Below, one piece after another: positions 9,002 to 20,309 of a DNA stretch of 64,000 nucleotides. Under the pieces are notes generated by a model. The model was not told the DNA's origin. It saw only the letters and a program-made list of their open reading frames with translations, and ran no database searches. The translations under genes and the position numbers were made by a program. Source of the stretch: JBFYTX01 sp963739515 (GTDB taxonomy: Bacteria > Chloroflexota > Dehalococcoidia > Dehalococcoidales > RBG-16-60-22). The stretch spans positions 682,001 through 746,000 of the forward strand of contig CAVUAO010000003.1 in assembly GCA_963739515.1 (NCBI GenBank), given 5' to 3'. Position 1 is the stretch's first letter. Each line of letters begins with the position of its first letter.

Positions 9002-10188
9002 ATGAAATACTGCGTCCTGATTATTGACGGGGCCGCCGGTCTACCCGTTAAAGAAAAAGGCGGCAAGACATCACTGGAGATGGCGGCAACGCCACATCTG
9101 GACAAGATGGCGGCGGAGGGTTACAGCGGCCTGGCGCGTACCGTACCCGAAGGCATGGAACCGAGCAGCGCCTGCGCCTGCATGTCCGTGCTGGGGTACG
9201 ACCCCGTGAAATATTACAAAGGCCGGGCTTCCATCGAGGCGAGGAGCCTGGGAATCGATATAGGCCCGGGGAAGCGGTCTTCCGCTGCAACCTGGTGACG
9301 ATAGAAGAGGGGAAAATGGGCGATTACTCCGCCGGACATATTACTAGCGCCGAGGCCGGTGAAATCGTCAAAACCCTTAACGAAAAGCTCGGCGGCGACG
9401 ACATCAAGTTTTACCCGGGCGTGAGCTACCGGCATATACTCAAACTCAAGAACCACGGGGAAACCCTTAAAGCCGTCTGCTCCCCGCCCCACGATATCCC
9501 CGGCAAACCGATAAATAAATATTTGCCGCAGGACGCCGGTAGCGATTTTCTGCGCGGATTGATGGAGCGCACGAAAGCTGTATTGAAAGACCATCCGGTC
9601 AATATAGAACGCCAGCGGCGCGGCCAACCGCCGGCGAACTATATCTGGCTTTTCTGGGGCAGCGGGCAACTGCCGCCGATGCCGTCCTTTAAATCAGCCT
9701 ATGGACTTAACGCCGGCATGACATCGGGGGTCGACCTGCTGCGCGGGCTGGCTAAAATGATAGGCATGGAAATACTCGACATCAAAGGCGTCACCGACGG
9801 GCCGGATAATGATAACGGCGCCCAAATTTCCGGCGCCATGGAAGCCCTGAAGAAATATGACCTGGTGGTGGTGCACATCGAAGCGCCAGACGAAGCCGGA
9901 CACGAAGGCCTGGTCGAGGAAAAGGTCAGAGCCATCGAAAAAATCGATGAAGAGGTCGTCGGCCGACTGCGGCGATATCGCGGCGAGCTCCGTGTGCTCG
10001 TGATGCCGGACCATCCTACACCGGTCGTCGTCCGCACGCACACCCCCGACCCCGTCCCGTTTTTAATATGGGGGAAAGGGGTTAAAGCCAACGGGGCGAA
10101 AAGGTTCACCGAGGCCGAGGCGGCCGGAACTGGCATTTTTATCGGGGAGGGGTATAAAATAATGGGCAGGCTGGTAGGGGATGTTTGA
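9002..10188 (+). CDS. apgM: Cofactor-independent phosphoglycerate mutase, archaeal-type (frameshifted)
   Basis: ApgM interconverts 2- and 3-phosphoglycerate without 2,3-bisphosphoglycerate. The reading starts at ATG 9002 behind AAGGA and shows the alkaline-phosphatase-fold start MKYCVLIIDGAAG. At the G run 9268-9271 the frame breaks. Restoring one G joins LGIDIGPG to EAVFRCNLVTIEEGKMGDYSAGHI without loss. The second part has HIEAPDEAGHEG and VMPDHPTPVVVRTHT, with metal-binding histidines and aspartates. The restored product is about 395 residues, full length for the family. A sequencing indel is the simplest explanation, since glycolysis or gluconeogenesis normally needs this enzyme. Confidence 0.85.
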
Positions 10189-10202
10189 ACCTATCCCGCT
10201 GA

Positions 10203-10280
10203 CCCCCTTCCCTTTGAAAAGGAAGGGGGAAGATTAGAAAGAGGGGCTGCGCCCCTCTTAGACGCCCCGGTTTGGGGCGG
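10203..10280. repeat. Dispersed palindromic element, copy 2
   Basis: It consists of CCCCCTTCC/GGAAGGGGG (10203-10229), the perfect 9-bp hairpin AAGAGGGGC/GCCCCTCTT (10239-10259), and the tail AGACGCCCCGG, which can fold again with GGGGCG. A GCGCAAATG-type motif follows at 10324-10350, upstream of lysC. Confidence 0.75.
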
Positions 10281-10369
10281 GGAGAGCGCAGGGGGCAAGG
10301 TTAAAAATACCAGGAGCAACGGCGTAGTTGCGTAATTGCGCAAATGAGTAAATACGGAGATTTAAATAC

Positions 10370-11590
10370 ATGGCTTTAATCGTTCAGAAATACGGCGGCT
10401 CGTCGGTGGCGGGCGCGGAAAAAATAAAAAACGTCGCCCGCCGCATCGTCGCCACGCATGAGGCCGGCAACCAGGTGGTCGTCGTCGTTTCCGCGATGGG
10501 AGATACCACCGACGACTTAATCAGGCTGGCTTACCAGATTAATGAGTTCCCGGACAAGCGCGAGCTGGATGTACTGCTCTCCACCGGAGAGGTCGTCGCC
10601 AGCACGCTGCTCGCGATGGCTTTACATAACCTGGGGCACTCGGCCATCAGCCTGAGCGGTTTCCAGGCGGGCATCCGCACGGACAACTCGTACAATCGCG
10701 CCAGGATTACCAGCATCGATCCCGCGCGTGTCGTCAGGGAGCTGGAAAAAGACAATATCGTTATCGTCGCCGGCTTCCAGGGCATTACCGAGGAACAGGA
10801 CATCACCACTTTAGGACGGGGCGGCTCGGATACCACCGCCGTGGCGCTGGCCGCCGCCCTTAAAGCCAGCATCTGCGAAAGATATACCGACGTCGACGGC
10901 ATTTATACCACCGACCCCCGCCTTCTCCCCGAAGCCCGCAAGCTGGCGGAAGTAAGCTACGAGGAAATGCTGGAAATGGTGACCTACGGCTTTAAAGCCA
11001 TTCACCCCCGCGCCGTTGAGCTGGGCGAGGAGTACGGCGTCCCCATCCTGGTCGCTTCCAGCTTTAACAACAACCCCGGCACGTTAATCCACAAAGAGGT
11101 GTCTATGGAAATACGCAATAAAGTTAGAGGCATCGCCCATGACCTGGACGTGGCCAAAATTACCGTGGTCGGCGTACCCGACCATCCCGGCATCGCCGCC
11201 AGCATCTTCGTGCCCCTGGCGGAGGCCGGCATCAGCATCGATACCATCGTCCAGAACGCCAGCGTGAAAAATATCACCGACCTTACCTTCACGGTTACCC
11301 GCGGCCAGCTGAACGGGGCGATGGCCGTCGTCGAGCCGATCGCCCGGGACATCGGCGCGCGGCAGTGCGTCAGCGACGCCAAGCTGGGCAAGGTGAGCAT
11401 CATCGGCACCGGGATGCAGAACGCCCCGGGCTATGCCGCCCGGATGTTCGACACTTTAAGCAAAGAAAACATCAATATCCAATTGATTACGACTTCGGAA
11501 ATCAGAATAACCTGCATCATAGAAGAAGCCCGGGTCAAAGACGCCATCCGCGCCCTGCACCGGGCTTTCGAGCTGGATAAAGACGGCTAG
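10370..11590 (+). CDS. lysC: Aspartate kinase
   Basis: The enzyme phosphorylates aspartate, the first step to lysine, threonine and methionine. The 406 residues fit the short monofunctional form. The N-terminal kinase domain opens with the signature IVQKYGGSSVA and includes LGRGGSDTTAVALAAAL. Two C-terminal ACT domains (about 270-406) contain VVGVPDHPGIAASIF and VSIIGTGMQNAPGYAARMF, which usually mediate feedback inhibition by lysine or threonine. It starts after a dispersed repeat and converges with a lipoprotein gene 2 bases away. Confidence 0.95.
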   Translation: MALIVQKYGGSSVAGAEKIKNVARRIVATHEAGNQVVVVVSAMGDTTDDLIRLAYQINEFPDKRELDVLLSTGEVVASTLLAMALHNLGHSAISLSGFQAGIRTDNSYNRARITSIDPARVVRELEKDNIVIVAGFQGITEEQDITTLGRGGSDTTAVALAAALKASICERYTDVDGIYTTDPRLLPEARKLAEVSYEEMLEMVTYGFKAIHPRAVELGEEYGVPILVASSFNNNPGTLIHKEVSMEIRNKVRGIAHDLDVAKITVVGVPDHPGIAASIFVPLAEAGISIDTIVQNASVKNITDLTFTVTRGQLNGAMAVVEPIARDIGARQCVSDAKLGKVSIIGTGMQNAPGYAARMFDTLSKENINIQLITTSEIRITCIIEEARVKDAIRALHRAFELDKDG

Positions 11591-11592
11591 AG

Positions 11593-12069
11593 TTATTCCG
11601 CCGGGCGTGTGATAAGCACTTCTTTGGTATAAAAGAAGGCGACATTGCTTTGAAGCGTCCCGCTTATAGTCACCGGATAAAGTATATTATCCCCGAATCC
11701 TCCCCCGATTAAAGTTTCTCTGTCACTAAGGCTTTTGCCGGGCAAAAGAGGATGTGAGAGAGAAACATCGAAATGAAAAAGAAATGGCCGGTCGGCAACC
11801 CCGTTAGCTTCGAGGCTTGCATCTAAAAAGATGACGGGGTCATCGGAAACGTTCTTTAACGTAATTTCGACTATCGGCCCGCCGGGGTTAATCGGTTCGA
11901 GCGGGCCCGTGGCGGATACTATCTCAATCGGCTCCTGGCCGGGAGGCAATGTCGCGGTGGGTGAAGGAGCTGGAGAAGCAGGCGTGGGGCTTGGAGCCGG
12001 GCCGCAGCCGGATGCCAGTAAAATTAAAAGAACGACAGCGATAACGATAAATACTGTCGCTCTTTTCAC
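11593..12069 (-). CDS. Hypothetical lipoprotein
   Basis: The 158-residue protein has a signal peptide ending in LASGC (Cys22) and a Pro/Thr/Ser-rich linker. An all-beta domain follows, with NPGGPIVEITLKNVSDDPV, which resembles a small immunoglobulin-like fold. I do not recognise a family. It lies 21 bases downstream of the NifU-like gene on the same strand and may be cotranscribed. Confidence 0.7.
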   Translation of the reverse strand: MKRATVFIVIAVVLLILLASGCGPAPSPTPASPAPSPTATLPPGQEPIEIVSATGPLEPINPGGPIVEITLKNVSDDPVIFLDASLEANGVADRPFLFHFDVSLSHPLLPGKSLSDRETLIGGGFGDNILYPVTISGTLQSNVAFFYTKEVLITRPAE

Positions 12070-12090
12070 GGCGGCGCTCCTCTGAAAGAA

Positions 12091-12330
12091 CTAGACCGCG
12101 ATAACCTCTTTAACTTCCGGGATTTCCTGCTTCAGGATACGTTCGATACCGTTTTTCAGGGTCATCTTGGACATGGGGCAGCCGGCGCAGGCGCCTACGA
12201 GTTTTACCTTCACGGTGCCGCCGGTAACGTCGATCAATTCAACGTTGCCGCCGTCCCTGACCAGGTACGGCCGCACTTTATCCAACACGTCCTTAACTTT
12301 CGCCGGTTCAATCCTGGTGCTATCTTGCAT
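12091..12330 (-). CDS. NifU C-terminal-domain iron-sulfur scaffold
   Basis: This 79-residue protein is the stand-alone NifU C-terminal domain (Nfu type), which carries [4Fe-4S] clusters to target enzymes. The start DVLDKVRPYLVRDGGNVELI and the cluster-binding CxxC (CAGCP) are both clear. Such a carrier suits a genome rich in Fe-S enzymes. A good promoter lies at 12374-12403. Confidence 0.92.
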   Translation of the reverse strand: MQDSTRIEPAKVKDVLDKVRPYLVRDGGNVELIDVTGGTVKVKLVGACAGCPMSKMTLKNGIERILKQEIPEVKEVIAV

Positions 12331-12373
12331 TTTAGGCCAATCTCCTTTAAAATTTACTAGTAGTCTCTATTAG

Positions 12374-12403
12374 ATTGTATCTACTACGGGAGCTATTTGT
12401 CAA
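12374..12403 (-). promoter_or_regulatory. Sigma-A-like promoter for the NifU-like gene
   Basis: On the minus strand TTGACA (12403-12398) and TACAAT (12379-12374) are separated by 18 bases. The -10 box is flanked by an inverted repeat TAGTAG/CTACTA (12358-12363 and 12381-12386), a possible operator. Confidence 0.6.
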
Positions 12404-12495
12404 ACGGGGCACTTCTGCCTGGTACCCCCCTTGTATGACGTTAATCACAGGTGTAGAATAGGGTGTTTAAAATTGCTTGATATTTGAGGACGTTG

Positions 12496-13305
12496 ATGAC
12501 ACGTGACGACGAAAGGTTACTGAGGTTCAAACAGCAGCGCAGCAAAGAAGCCATCGACCTGGCCATGCAGGCGCGCTGGCAGGAAGCGGTTGACGTCAAT
12601 AAGGAAATAATCGAGAGCTTTCCGGAAGACGTCGATGCCTTTAACCGCCTGGGGCGGGCTTACATGGAGCTGGGCGACTTCCCGCAAGCCAAGGAAGCTT
12701 ACGGGCGGTCGGTAAAGCTGGACCCCTATAACGCCATCGCCGGCCGCAACCTGCGCCGCCTTAACGACCTTAAAAAGTCCGCCAAGACGGCAGTCGAGAC
12801 GGACAAGGTCGAACCCCAGCAGTTTATCGAGGAAATCGGCAAAGCAGGCGTCGTAGCCCTGCAGGAACTGGCACCCAAGGAAGAACGCGCCCTGACCGTC
12901 GCCGGGGACAAAGCAGTCATCAAGGTCCAGGGCTCATCCCTGGTGGTGGAAAACGGGCGGGGGGAATACCTGGGCAAGGTCGACCCGAAACATGCGCTGA
13001 GGCTTATCCGGCTCATGCTGGGCGGCAATAAGTATTCGGCGGTGGTCGTCAAGTCAACGGCCGACCACATGACCGTCATGGTCAGGGAGAACTACCAGCA
13101 TCCGAGCCAGGCTGGCAAGCTTTCGTTCCCTCCAAGAGGCATGGAAGAGTTCCGCCCCTACGTGGGGGATAAGCTTATCAAGCACGAAGCGGAGGATGAA
13201 GAGGAAGAGGAGTCCGGTTACACGATAATCGGCGGTGATGAAATTGAAGTGTTGCCCGAGGAATCCGAAGAAGTCGAGGACGACACGGGCGCTGATGGGG
13301 AATAG
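12496..13305 (+). CDS. TPR-repeat protein
   Basis: The 269-residue protein contains about two tetratricopeptide repeats near residues 15-90 (AVDVNKEIIESFPEDVDAFNRLGRAYMELGDF...). A central beta-rich region follows, and the tail is very acidic (EDEEEEESG). ATG 12496 is preferred over an in-frame TTG at 12484 because GAGGAC lies at a good distance. It is 15 bases upstream of gyrA and likely cotranscribed. TPRs mediate protein-protein contacts; the partner is unknown. Confidence 0.75.
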   Translation: MTRDDERLLRFKQQRSKEAIDLAMQARWQEAVDVNKEIIESFPEDVDAFNRLGRAYMELGDFPQAKEAYGRSVKLDPYNAIAGRNLRRLNDLKKSAKTAVETDKVEPQQFIEEIGKAGVVALQELAPKEERALTVAGDKAVIKVQGSSLVVENGRGEYLGKVDPKHALRLIRLMLGGNKYSAVVVKSTADHMTVMVRENYQHPSQAGKLSFPPRGMEEFRPYVGDKLIKHEAEDEEEEESGYTIIGGDEIEVLPEESEEVEDDTGADGE

Positions 13306-13320
13306 GAGGAAAGGCTAGCT

Positions 13321-15783
13321 ATGGTATCCGAGGTAAAACAACCCTTACCGGTTAATATCGAAGAACAGATGAAGAGCTCATACCTCGATTATGCGATGAG
13401 TGTTATCGTCTCGCGCGCCCTGCCGGACGTACGGGACGGGCTCAAGCCGGTGCACCGCCGCATCCTCTACGCCATGAACGACATGGGGCTGCGGCCCAAC
13501 GGACCGCACCGCAAGAGCGCCCTGATCGTGGGTGAAGTTCTCGGTAAATATCACCCTCATGGTGACACCTCGGTTTATGACGCCATGGTGCGGCTGGCGC
13601 AGGACTTTTCCATGCGCTACCCGCTGGTGGACGGCCAGGGCAACTTCGGCAGCGTCGATAACGACCCGCCCGCCGCGATGCGTTATACGGAAGCCCGACT
13701 GGCGAAGATAGCCGAAGAAATGCTCGTCGACATTGAAAAAGAAACCGTCAACTTCATGCCCAACTATGATGACCACCTCCAGGAGCCGACCGTGCTGCCC
13801 GCGCGCCTGCCCAACCTGCTGGTGAACGGCAGCTCCGGCATCGCGGTGGGCATGGCGACCAATATCCCGCCCCATAACCTCAGCGAGGTCTGCGACGCCA
13901 TCGACTATCTGATAGATAATCCCCAGGCCACTATCGAAGACCTGAGCAAGTACGTTAAGGGCCCAGATTTCCCCACCGCCGGCATCATCATGGGGGTGGA
14001 AGGCATCAGCAACGCCTACGCTACCGGCCACGGCAAGGTGGTGGTGCGCGCCAAGGCGCATATCACCAGCGTGAGCGTAAGCGGCCGCCGCCAGATAGTC
14101 GTCAGCGAGCTGCCTTATCAGACCAATAAAGCCGCCCTCATCGAGACCATCGCCGACCTCGTCCGCGATAAGAAAATCGAGGGCATCAGCGACCTCCGCG
14201 ACGAATCCGACCGGCAGGGGATGCGCGTCGTCATCGAGCTCAAGCGCGAGTCCCAGCCGGAGAAGGTCCTCAATAATCTTTACAAGCACACCGCCATGCA
14301 GTCGTCCTTCTTCGTGAACATGCTGGCGCTGGTGGACGGCCAGCCCCGCGTTATCAGCCTCAAAGAGGCGCTGCAGCATTACGTCGATTTCCGCCGCGAG
14401 GTAATCACCCGGCGTACCAAATACGAACTGAAGCAGGCCAAAGCCCGGGCGCACATCCTGGAAGGCTTGAAGATCGCCCTCGACCACCTCGACGCCGTCA
14501 TCAAGACCATCCGCGAGTCCGAGACCGCCGAGGCCGCGCGCAAGAACCTGATGAGCCGCTTCGAGCTGAGCCAGCTCCAGGCGCAAGCCATCCTCGATAT
14601 GCAGCTGCGCCGCCTGGCCGGCCTGGAAAGACAGAAAATCCAGGACGAGTATGCCGAGGTCATCAAGACCATCTCCTACCTCGAAGACCTGCTGGCCAAT
14701 CCCAAGAGAATCCTCGCGCTGATAAAAACGGAAGCCAGCGACTTGAAGACGAAGTACGGCGACAAGCGCCGCACCGCGATACAGGAACAGGGCAAGCTCG
14801 ATTTCACCGAGGAAGACCTTATCCCCCACGAGAGGGTCGTGGTGACGTTGAGCAGTCGCGGCTTTATCAAGAGAATATCCTCCCGCAACTACGTCGTGCA
14901 GCACCGCGGCGGCAAGGGCATTATCGGCCAGGTGACGCGAGAAGAAGACGCCGTCATGATTTTGACCGTGGCGGATACCCACGACGACCTCTTTTTCTTC
15001 ACGAACAAGGGCAAGGTCTATTATCTGAAATGCCACGAGATTCCTTCCGGCAGCACGCGCACTTCCAAGGGTCTGGCGATTATCAACCTCCTGTCCATCG
15101 CCGAGGGCGAGAGGGTCACGGCGATGGTCGGCACCACCGGCCTGATGCCGGGAACGTATATGGTGATGGCCACCCGCCTGGGAGAGGTAAAGAAGACGGC
15201 CGTGGACAACTTCGCGGCGGTACGCTCGAGCGGCCTGATTGCCATGGACCTCGCCGAAAAGGACGAGCTGGTGGCGGTCAGCCTGGCGACAGACAAGGAC
15301 GACGTCATTATCGTGACCCGCAAAGGGCAGTCGATATGCTTCGACGTTAAAGGACTGCGGGCGGCCTCGCGCACCAGCGGCGGCGTTCGCGGCATGAAAA
15401 TAGCCGAGGGCGACAGCGTCATCAGCATGGACAGGGTCGACCCCGAAGGCTATTTGTTCGTCGTCTCCGAGGGCGGCTACGGCAAGGTCACCCCGCTGGA
15501 TAAATACCCGAGGCAGCACCGCGCCGGCAGCGGCGTGAGGACGTTCAAGATCGTGGAAAAGACCGGCGACGTGACCGCCGCCAGGGTGGTCAACGAGAAA
15601 CAGCAGGTCATGCTGATAACCGCCGAGGGCATGATGACCCGCACGCCGATTAAGGAACAGGACCCGCGGCAGGGCATCAGCACTCAGGGACGCAGCACGC
15701 AGGGTGTCCGCGTGATGACGCTGGAGCCGGGCGACCGCCTGGTAGCGATAACCACCTTCGACGAGAGTAAAGCGGACCAGTAA
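13321..15783 (+). CDS. gyrA: DNA gyrase subunit A
   Basis: GyrA cleaves and rejoins DNA during ATP-driven negative supercoiling. The 820-residue protein has the winged-helix breakage domain with catalytic Y122 in AAMRYTEARL and the quinolone-determining segment GKYHPHGDTSVYDAMV. Position 83 is Thr and 87 is Asp. The C-terminal DNA-wrapping beta-propeller holds the GyrA-box-like VQHRGGKGI. gyrB is not in the window. The start follows GGAGGAAAGG at a normal distance. Confidence 0.97.
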   Translation: MVSEVKQPLPVNIEEQMKSSYLDYAMSVIVSRALPDVRDGLKPVHRRILYAMNDMGLRPNGPHRKSALIVGEVLGKYHPHGDTSVYDAMVRLAQDFSMRYPLVDGQGNFGSVDNDPPAAMRYTEARLAKIAEEMLVDIEKETVNFMPNYDDHLQEPTVLPARLPNLLVNGSSGIAVGMATNIPPHNLSEVCDAIDYLIDNPQATIEDLSKYVKGPDFPTAGIIMGVEGISNAYATGHGKVVVRAKAHITSVSVSGRRQIVVSELPYQTNKAALIETIADLVRDKKIEGISDLRDESDRQGMRVVIELKRESQPEKVLNNLYKHTAMQSSFFVNMLALVDGQPRVISLKEALQHYVDFRREVITRRTKYELKQAKARAHILEGLKIALDHLDAVIKTIRESETAEAARKNLMSRFELSQLQAQAILDMQLRRLAGLERQKIQDEYAEVIKTISYLEDLLANPKRILALIKTEASDLKTKYGDKRRTAIQEQGKLDFTEEDLIPHERVVVTLSSRGFIKRISSRNYVVQHRGGKGIIGQVTREEDAVMILTVADTHDDLFFFTNKGKVYYLKCHEIPSGSTRTSKGLAIINLLSIAEGERVTAMVGTTGLMPGTYMVMATRLGEVKKTAVDNFAAVRSSGLIAMDLAEKDELVAVSLATDKDDVIIVTRKGQSICFDVKGLRAASRTSGGVRGMKIAEGDSVISMDRVDPEGYLFVVSEGGYGKVTPLDKYPRQHRAGSGVRTFKIVEKTGDVTAARVVNEKQQVMLITAEGMMTRTPIKEQDPRQGISTQGRSTQGVRVMTLEPGDRLVAITTFDESKADQ

Positions 15784-15801
15784 TCCGTGTATTTCTTAGA
15801 G

Positions 15802-16646
15802 TCATTTGGCGGCTAAGTGCTCGATAAGGTTGGCGCAACCGCCCCCGCGTAAATATGCGGCATGGTCGGCGACACTCTCAAATTTCCGTCCAACTATTTC
15901 CGAGCACTCGAATTTGAAATCGGAGACTTTCAAGAACTTATTTATTATCTCTCCGGCCCTGGCGTTAGCGACTTTGTAGCCAACTTTTCCCCCGGAATTG
16001 TCGATACCATTAAGCCATACGGCGGCTGCCAATGCCCCGCAGGCACCGCCGCTCAGGCCGATACCGCCCGCAAAACCCGCCACCATGACCGTGTGAATAT
16101 CGGCGGCGCCCGATTTTTGCGCCAACAGCGCCGCGCAGCTCACCGGAGGGGCAAGGACTTCAACAGGCGTTTGGGAAAGGGAGGTGTTTATATCATCGAA
16201 TGCGGCTCTAGCGTATCTAACGGACAGGCGCAGGCAGCCTATAGGCCCGCCTTTGATAAAGAATTTAAGTATCTTGGATATCTGCATTTTTCCCCTTAAG
16301 TTTAAATCAGTTATTTCGAGGCAGTTAATTTCGTTATGAGTGCGGGGACGGAAGGAGTCGATAAGGTTTTGGGCGGCCATAACTGCCGCCGCTTCAGCTT
16401 TTGGGCCCGTGCCGAAAAGTCGATAGGCCTGGCCCCGGCGGCAAGCGTCGCGCCCCAGAGCATGCCGCACTGGTAACCGTAGTTCGCTATTCCGCCTGCA
16501 AGAGGAGCGACAGCATGCTCCTCAAGTTTCATAGGATGTTCCTCAGCGTGATCAAGCACGCTCATCAGCGTTTCCGATCAGGTCCCCTTTCTAGCAAATG
16601 TCAATATTGTTCCCAGCGATGATACCGTGTTTCTTGTTTTACTCAT
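15802..16646 (-). CDS. C_GCAxxG_C_C family selenoprotein, long form (in-frame UGA, one frameshift)
   Basis: Starting at ATG 16646 (AAGGAG ribosome-binding site 8 bases upstream), the frame reads MSKTRNTVSSLG...FARKGT, then TGA at 16580-16578, then SETLMSVLDHAEEHP. In C_GCAxxG_C_C proteins this position is the first conserved Cys (GTCSETL), so the UGA most likely encodes selenocysteine 23. A second interruption at the G run 16436-16433 (minus strand) is a one-base loss: GYQCGMLWGATLAAG continues into GQAYRLFGTGPKAEAAAV. The rest has GPIGC, PPVSCAALL and GLSGGACGALAAAVW. The restored length is about 281 residues. The family is thought to be redox-active, but its chemistry is not established. 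Confidence 0.8.
16549..16580 (-). promoter_or_regulatory. Candidate bacterial SECIS hairpin
   Basis: Directly from the UGA, TGATC pairs with GATCA (16553-16549). Inside, CGCT (16570-16567) pairs with AGCG (16562-16559) around a GATG loop. The apical loop lies 12-15 bases after the UGA. It was found by eye only. Confidence 0.45.
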
Positions 16647-16699
16647 TGTGAGCACTCCTTATGACCAAAAAACGTAAACCTCGTTTCTTTTACAGCCCG

Positions 16700-18539
<1,840 letters not shown>

Positions 18540-18645
18540 ATATAAAACCTACCAAATTATACGCAGTAGCCTGTAGATAATATTATCGTCTTGGATTGAA
18601 AGCCACGATACTAAAATATATAATTAGACAACTAATAAGGGAACA

Positions 18646-19179
18646 ATGAATAAGCACAAGATTATTATACGGTTACTGGTTTTTTGGCACGTATTTATTT
18701 CCGCTTTTTCTTTGCTTCTCTTTTTTGTTCGGATAGAAAACGGAGAATTTATTGGAGATAATATAAAATACTACGAAGAATATTATGACATAGTAATAAA
18801 CATCACGGTACGAGACTATTTAGAATGGTATGGGTTTAACGTCTATTTGATACTTATTGCCATTGTTGCACTTACCAGCGGCATGTGTTTGTTGGTTAAG
18901 AAAAGATGGGGACGTATTTTGGGTATTATCCTTGGAGTAATATTAATACCTTTCGGGGTTTACCTTTTCATATTTAATTTCATGGCAACAGTTGACTTAA
19001 ATCCGTCATTTATAGATAGAATTATTTCATATTTTCAGACAATGGGTGCCTCGCTTAATTATATTGATCTTACAAGTATATTTTATGGAATTTTTGCAAT
19101 TATCTACTTCACCCGTAAGAATGTAAAAAGTTATATCAACCTGAGCTCGGATTCAAAGGCGAAAGAATATTCGAACTAA
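18646..19179 (+). CDS. AT-rich orphan membrane protein
   Basis: The 177-residue protein has about four predicted transmembrane segments: residues 8-28, 62-84, 89-112 and 140-156. No known motif is visible. Base composition is clearly more AT-rich than both neighbours, and codon use (ATA, TTA, AAT) differs from the surrounding genes, suggesting recent acquisition. It stands alone between two opposite transcription units. Confidence 0.65.
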   Translation: MNKHKIIIRLLVFWHVFISAFSLLLFFVRIENGEFIGDNIKYYEEYYDIVINITVRDYLEWYGFNVYLILIAIVALTSGMCLLVKKRWGRILGIILGVILIPFGVYLFIFNFMATVDLNPSFIDRIISYFQTMGASLNYIDLTSIFYGIFAIIYFTRKNVKSYINLSSDSKAKEYSN

Positions 19180-19225
19180 ACCCCTTTCATACTTTAGCCG
19201 AACCATAGATACCAATTAAACACGA

Positions 19226-19265
19226 CGCCGTAAATGCGCATTTGCGCGAATGAGTATATGCGTAA
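19226..19265. repeat. GCGCAAATG-type intergenic motif
   Basis: It contains the perfect palindrome AAATGCGCATTT (19232-19243), also found at 8980, followed by GCGCGAATGAGTATATGCG. It lies upstream of the ABC transporter genes. Confidence 0.5.
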
Positions 19266-19358
19266 TAGTAAATTTAATAACTTTGTAACAATTCAGATAC
19301 GAATTTCATAACTATTCCATATAATTGGGATAAAATATATATGCGAGGTGTTGATAGA

Positions 19359-20309
19359 TTGCCTGATGACGAGGTGATACGCTGCGAGGGTTTGACCAAG
19401 CACTACCGGGGCGGCGTCCTGGCGGTGGACCGTCTTGACCTTTCGGTGAAGTGCGGGGAGATATTCGGACTGCTCGGGCCTAACGGGGCCGGGAAGACGA
19501 CGACCATCGGGATGCTGACAACCCTGGTAGTGCCGACGGAGGGGCGGGCGACGGTAGCCGGAATTGATGTCGTCGCCCACCCGTCCCTGGTCAAACAAAT
19601 GATCGGCGCGGTGTCCCAGACGAACAACCTGGACCGCTCGCTGACCGTCTGGGAGAACCTTTACTATCATGGCCGATTTTTCGGCCTGGGACGCCGGGGC
19701 AGTCGCGAAGCGGCGGACAAAATGCTGGTCGAGTTCCGACTCATCGAAAAAGCTAAAGCAGACGTGGGCGAGATTTCCGGCGGCATGGCGCGCCGCCTCC
19801 AGGTGGCGAGGGCCCTGATACATAATCCTTCGGTGCTTTTCCTCGATGAGCCAACTGCCGGGCTGGACCCGCAGAGCAAATTAGCCCTGTGGGAGATACT
19901 CGGCAAGCTGCATAATTCAGGCCAGACGATCATGCTGACTACCCATAACATGGAGGAGGCTGATACCGTTTGCGACCGCCTGGCGATTATGGACCGGGGC
20001 AGAATCCTGGCGATGGACTCGCCGAAAAACCTTAAGCAGACAATCGGGGCGGACAGCGTGGTAACGGTATCCGCCGAGGGAGACCTCGAAGCCCTGGCCA
20101 CGCTCCTTAAGGAGCGCATCGAGGGGGCGACCCGCTCCCAGCACGTCGACGGCAGCGTCCAGCTCCAAATCAAGGGCGGGGCGGGGATATTGCCGCACGT
20201 TATCTCGGTGGCGGAGTCGGGGGGTTTCAACATTACCGATATTTCCGTGGCCGAGCCCACCCTGGAGACGGTCTTTATCAATTTGACGGGAAAGGAGCTT
20301 CGCGATTAA
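19359..20309 (+). CDS. ABC-2 type transporter ATP-binding protein (DrrA-like)
   Basis: This is the ATPase of a drug- or lipid-export ABC-2 system. It has Walker A GPNGAGKTT, signature SGGMARRLQVARAL, Walker B LFLDEPTAGLD and the switch TTHNMEEAD. The C-terminal extension (about 225-316) is typical of DrrA-type proteins. A TTG at 19359 has GAGGTG 8 bases upstream, whereas the in-frame ATG at 19341 has no ribosome-binding site, so I prefer the TTG. The permease start overlaps the stop codon. Confidence 0.88.
   Translation: MPDDEVIRCEGLTKHYRGGVLAVDRLDLSVKCGEIFGLLGPNGAGKTTTIGMLTTLVVPTEGRATVAGIDVVAHPSLVKQMIGAVSQTNNLDRSLTVWENLYYHGRFFGLGRRGSREAADKMLVEFRLIEKAKADVGEISGGMARRLQVARALIHNPSVLFLDEPTAGLDPQSKLALWEILGKLHNSGQTIMLTTHNMEEADTVCDRLAIMDRGRILAMDSPKNLKQTIGADSVVTVSAEGDLEALATLLKERIEGATRSQHVDGSVQLQIKGGAGILPHVISVAESGGFNITDISVAEPTLETVFINLTGKELRD

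Noticed and set aside
9296..9298. UGA in apgM as another selenocysteine codon
   Set aside because: The frame leading to this TGA has already departed from ApgM sequence at the G run 9268-9271; one added G restores the family without any UGA.
13378..15519. Long open frame (713 codons) antisense to gyrA
   Set aside because: It mirrors a GC-rich real gene with clear GyrA motifs; its own translation has low-complexity His/Asp/Gln content and no family features.
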